A stretch of DNA of 7,723 nucleotides from Bacteroidota bacterium (GTDB lineage: Bacteria > Bacteroidota > Bacteroidia > 2-12-FULL-35-15), in assembly GCA_021413595.1 (NCBI GenBank), contig JAIOQD010000137.1:1-7723 (forward strand), in the 5' to 3' direction. Within the stretch, counting starts at the first letter, position 1. Each line of letters begins with the position of its first letter. A program made the position numbers and the translations under genes. Of this stretch, positions 6,771-7,723 are shown piece after piece. The notes under the pieces were generated by a model. That model made no database searches. It was not told the origin of the DNA and worked only from the letters and a program-made list of their open reading frames with translations.

Positions 6771-6778
6771 CAAAGATA
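6771..6778 (-). promoter_or_regulatory. Candidate -7 promoter element for the unknown lipoprotein
   Basis: On the minus strand this reads TATCTTTG, a perfect TAnnTTTG match, about 17 bases before the upstream start at 6753. No TTTG is present at the usual -33 distance; the nearest is at 6809-6812, about 30 bases away. The position favours a real promoter with a short leader, but the evidence is one box only. Confidence 0.4.
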
Positions 6779-6885
6779 ATAAGTATTATAAAGTAAGTAC
6801 ATTTTTTTCAAAAACAATTGTCTTCCTAAAAACTCCCCAAAGTATCAAATACTTAAAAGATATAGTTTTAAAGGACGACAATCGG

Positions 6886-6893
6886 TAATTTTG
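6886..6893 (+). promoter_or_regulatory. Candidate -7 promoter element for the epimerase gene
   Basis: TAATTTTG matches TAnnTTTG exactly on the plus strand. A T-run at 6866-6869 is the only -33-like sequence and is too close (16 bases). If used, it would give a leader of about 175 bases before the start at 7073. In DNA this AT-rich, a chance match is quite possible. Confidence 0.25.
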
Positions 6894-7072
6894 CTTTCCA
6901 TGCGATATACTTGAAACTGTTTTAATGGATGTATCTTGAAAATAATAAAATTTAGGAGGTTTTATAAATACTACGTAATGGATATTGTATATGTTAGTGT
7001 AATACTGAATACCAAATGAATATTCAGGTTGCTCTGTATTAGGTTACGTAACTGCTTTCAAAAAAAAAATCA

Positions 7073-7723
7073 ATGGAACTCACTTTTAAACCAGAACTGC
7101 TTTACTTCAAAAGACCGTTTAAGATCGCACACGGAGTTCGTTTATCCACACCAATAGTATTAACCCAATTAGAACATCAAGGTGTAATAGGTTTTGGAGA
7201 AGCAAGTATGCCACCCTATTTAGATGAAACACATGAGAGTGTTTTATTTTTTTTAAAAAAAGCAGCAGGTTTATTATCCAATCATCAAGATCCATTTTGT
7301 ATTGAAGCTATATTAAAAGAGGTTGATAGCATTGCTCCAAACAACACTGCCGCAAAAGCTGCTATTGATATTGCTTTGCATGACTTAGTTGGTAAGTTGC
7401 AAAACAAGCCTTGCTGGCAAATTTTTAATTGCGACAAAAATAATACACCCTATACTACTTATACATTAGGTATAGATGAACCGGAAGTAATAAAAGAAAA
7501 AGTTACTGAGGGAGAAAAATACAAAATCTTAAAAGTTAAACTGAATGGAGCGAATGATAAAATAATTATTTCTACTATTCGTGACATTACAGACAAGGTG
7601 ATTGCAATTGATGTTAACCAAGGCTGGAAGGATAAGTATCATGCTCTTGAAATGATAGAATGGTTAAGTGACAAAAATGTATTGTTCGTGGAGCAACCCT
7701 TACCCAAGAGCAATTTAGATGAT
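7073..7723 (+). CDS. Enolase-superfamily enzyme, probable dipeptide epimerase, C-terminus cut by window edge
   Basis: The first 217 codons are open to the window end. The start ATG at 7073 follows an A-rich tract and directly precedes the family's N-terminal cap domain. That cap includes RPFKIAHGVRLST (residues 14-26) and GVIGFGEAS (37-45), as in muconate-lactonising-type members. The barrel then begins with TLGIDEP (131-137). KVK at 154-156 provides the catalytic lysine (Lys156 as base). IDVNQGW at 179-185 gives the metal ligand Asp180, and FVEQPLP at 205-211 gives the metal ligand Glu207. The third metal ligand and the second catalytic lysine lie beyond the edge. The KVK and D-x-N-Q-G-W combination fits L-Ala-D/L-Glu and related dipeptide epimerases, which act in the cytoplasm on peptidoglycan-derived dipeptides. 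Muconate cycloisomerase, N-acylamino acid racemase and o-succinylbenzoate synthase share these motifs, so the substrate is less sure than the superfamily. Confidence 0.88.
   Translation, partial: MELTFKPELLYFKRPFKIAHGVRLSTPIVLTQLEHQGVIGFGEASMPPYLDETHESVLFFLKKAAGLLSNHQDPFCIEAILKEVDSIAPNNTAAKAAIDIALHDLVGKLQNKPCWQIFNCDKNNTPYTTYTLGIDEPEVIKEKVTEGEKYKILKVKLNGANDKIIISTIRDITDKVIAIDVNQGWKDKYHALEMIEWLSDKNVLFVEQPLPKSNLDD

Larger units (their letters stand above)
6754..7072. other. Divergent intergenic region between the unknown lipoprotein and the epimerase gene
   Basis: This stretch has no convincing gene. It contains candidate -7 elements for both flanking genes (annotated separately), a perfect 10-base palindrome GTTACGTAAC (7043-7052), and a small inverted repeat AAGTAT-CAA-ATACTT (6840-6854). 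An AGGAGGT at 6954-6960 is followed 17 bases later by a 13-codon open frame (6978-7019), which is too far away for normal ribosome binding. A long A tract (about 7060-7069) lies just before the epimerase start. Confidence 0.5.

Noticed and set aside
6781..6912. Four AAGTAT/ATACTT copies (6781, 6840, 6849, 6907), a possible operator array
   Set aside because: The same hexamer also occurs many times inside coding regions here (for example near 607, 2367, 6733 and 7633), so clustering is probably AT-rich background.
6954..7019. AGGAGGT followed by a 13-codon open frame, a possible leader peptide before the epimerase gene
   Set aside because: The spacing from AGGAGGT to the ATG is 17 bases, Bacteroidota rarely rely on Shine-Dalgarno pairing, and the peptide shows no attenuation-type residue run.

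Overview
The window looks like a piece of an AT-rich Bacteroidota chromosome (Flavobacteriia, Cytophagia or Chitinophagia type). The evidence is a giant secreted PKD-repeat protein, two lipoproteins, start codons preceded by A-rich stretches instead of Shine-Dalgarno sequences, and several matches to the Bacteroidota -7 promoter element TAnnTTTG. There are six protein-coding genes and no RNA gene, CRISPR array, transposase or phage gene that I can see. Two genes run off the window edges.

Layout. Positions 1-3066 (minus) hold the N-terminal 1022 residues of a secreted protein built from at least eleven PKD-like units; its C-terminus lies beyond position 1. A 270-base divergent intergenic region follows, with a well-formed promoter for the next gene. 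Positions 3337-4347 (plus) encode a 336-residue lipoprotein with a probable C-terminal C2-like domain. It converges on a minus-strand cluster, and a strong hairpin at 4416-4452 separates the two transcription units. The minus cluster, in transcription order, is a 177-residue lipoprotein of unknown function (6753-6220), a glutaryl-CoA dehydrogenase-type acyl-CoA dehydrogenase (6112-4934) and a small exported rhodanese (4862-4461). A 319-base divergent intergenic region leads to a plus-strand enolase-superfamily gene, probably a dipeptide epimerase, that starts at 7073 and is cut by the right edge.

How the genes relate. I see no single pathway. The dehydrogenase would act in cytoplasmic lysine/tryptophan breakdown (glutaryl-CoA to crotonyl-CoA plus CO2). 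The epimerase would act on peptidoglycan-derived or other dipeptides. The PKD protein, the two lipoproteins and the rhodanese are envelope or extracellular proteins. The dehydrogenase and rhodanese could be co-transcribed (71-base gap), but the functional link is unclear.

The points most worth a second look are the very regular two-cysteine pattern in the PKD array, a CT/TA microsatellite bounded by an inverted repeat just upstream of the dehydrogenase's putative -7 box, and the uncharacterised C2-type lipoprotein. I found no convincing new multi-gene system.
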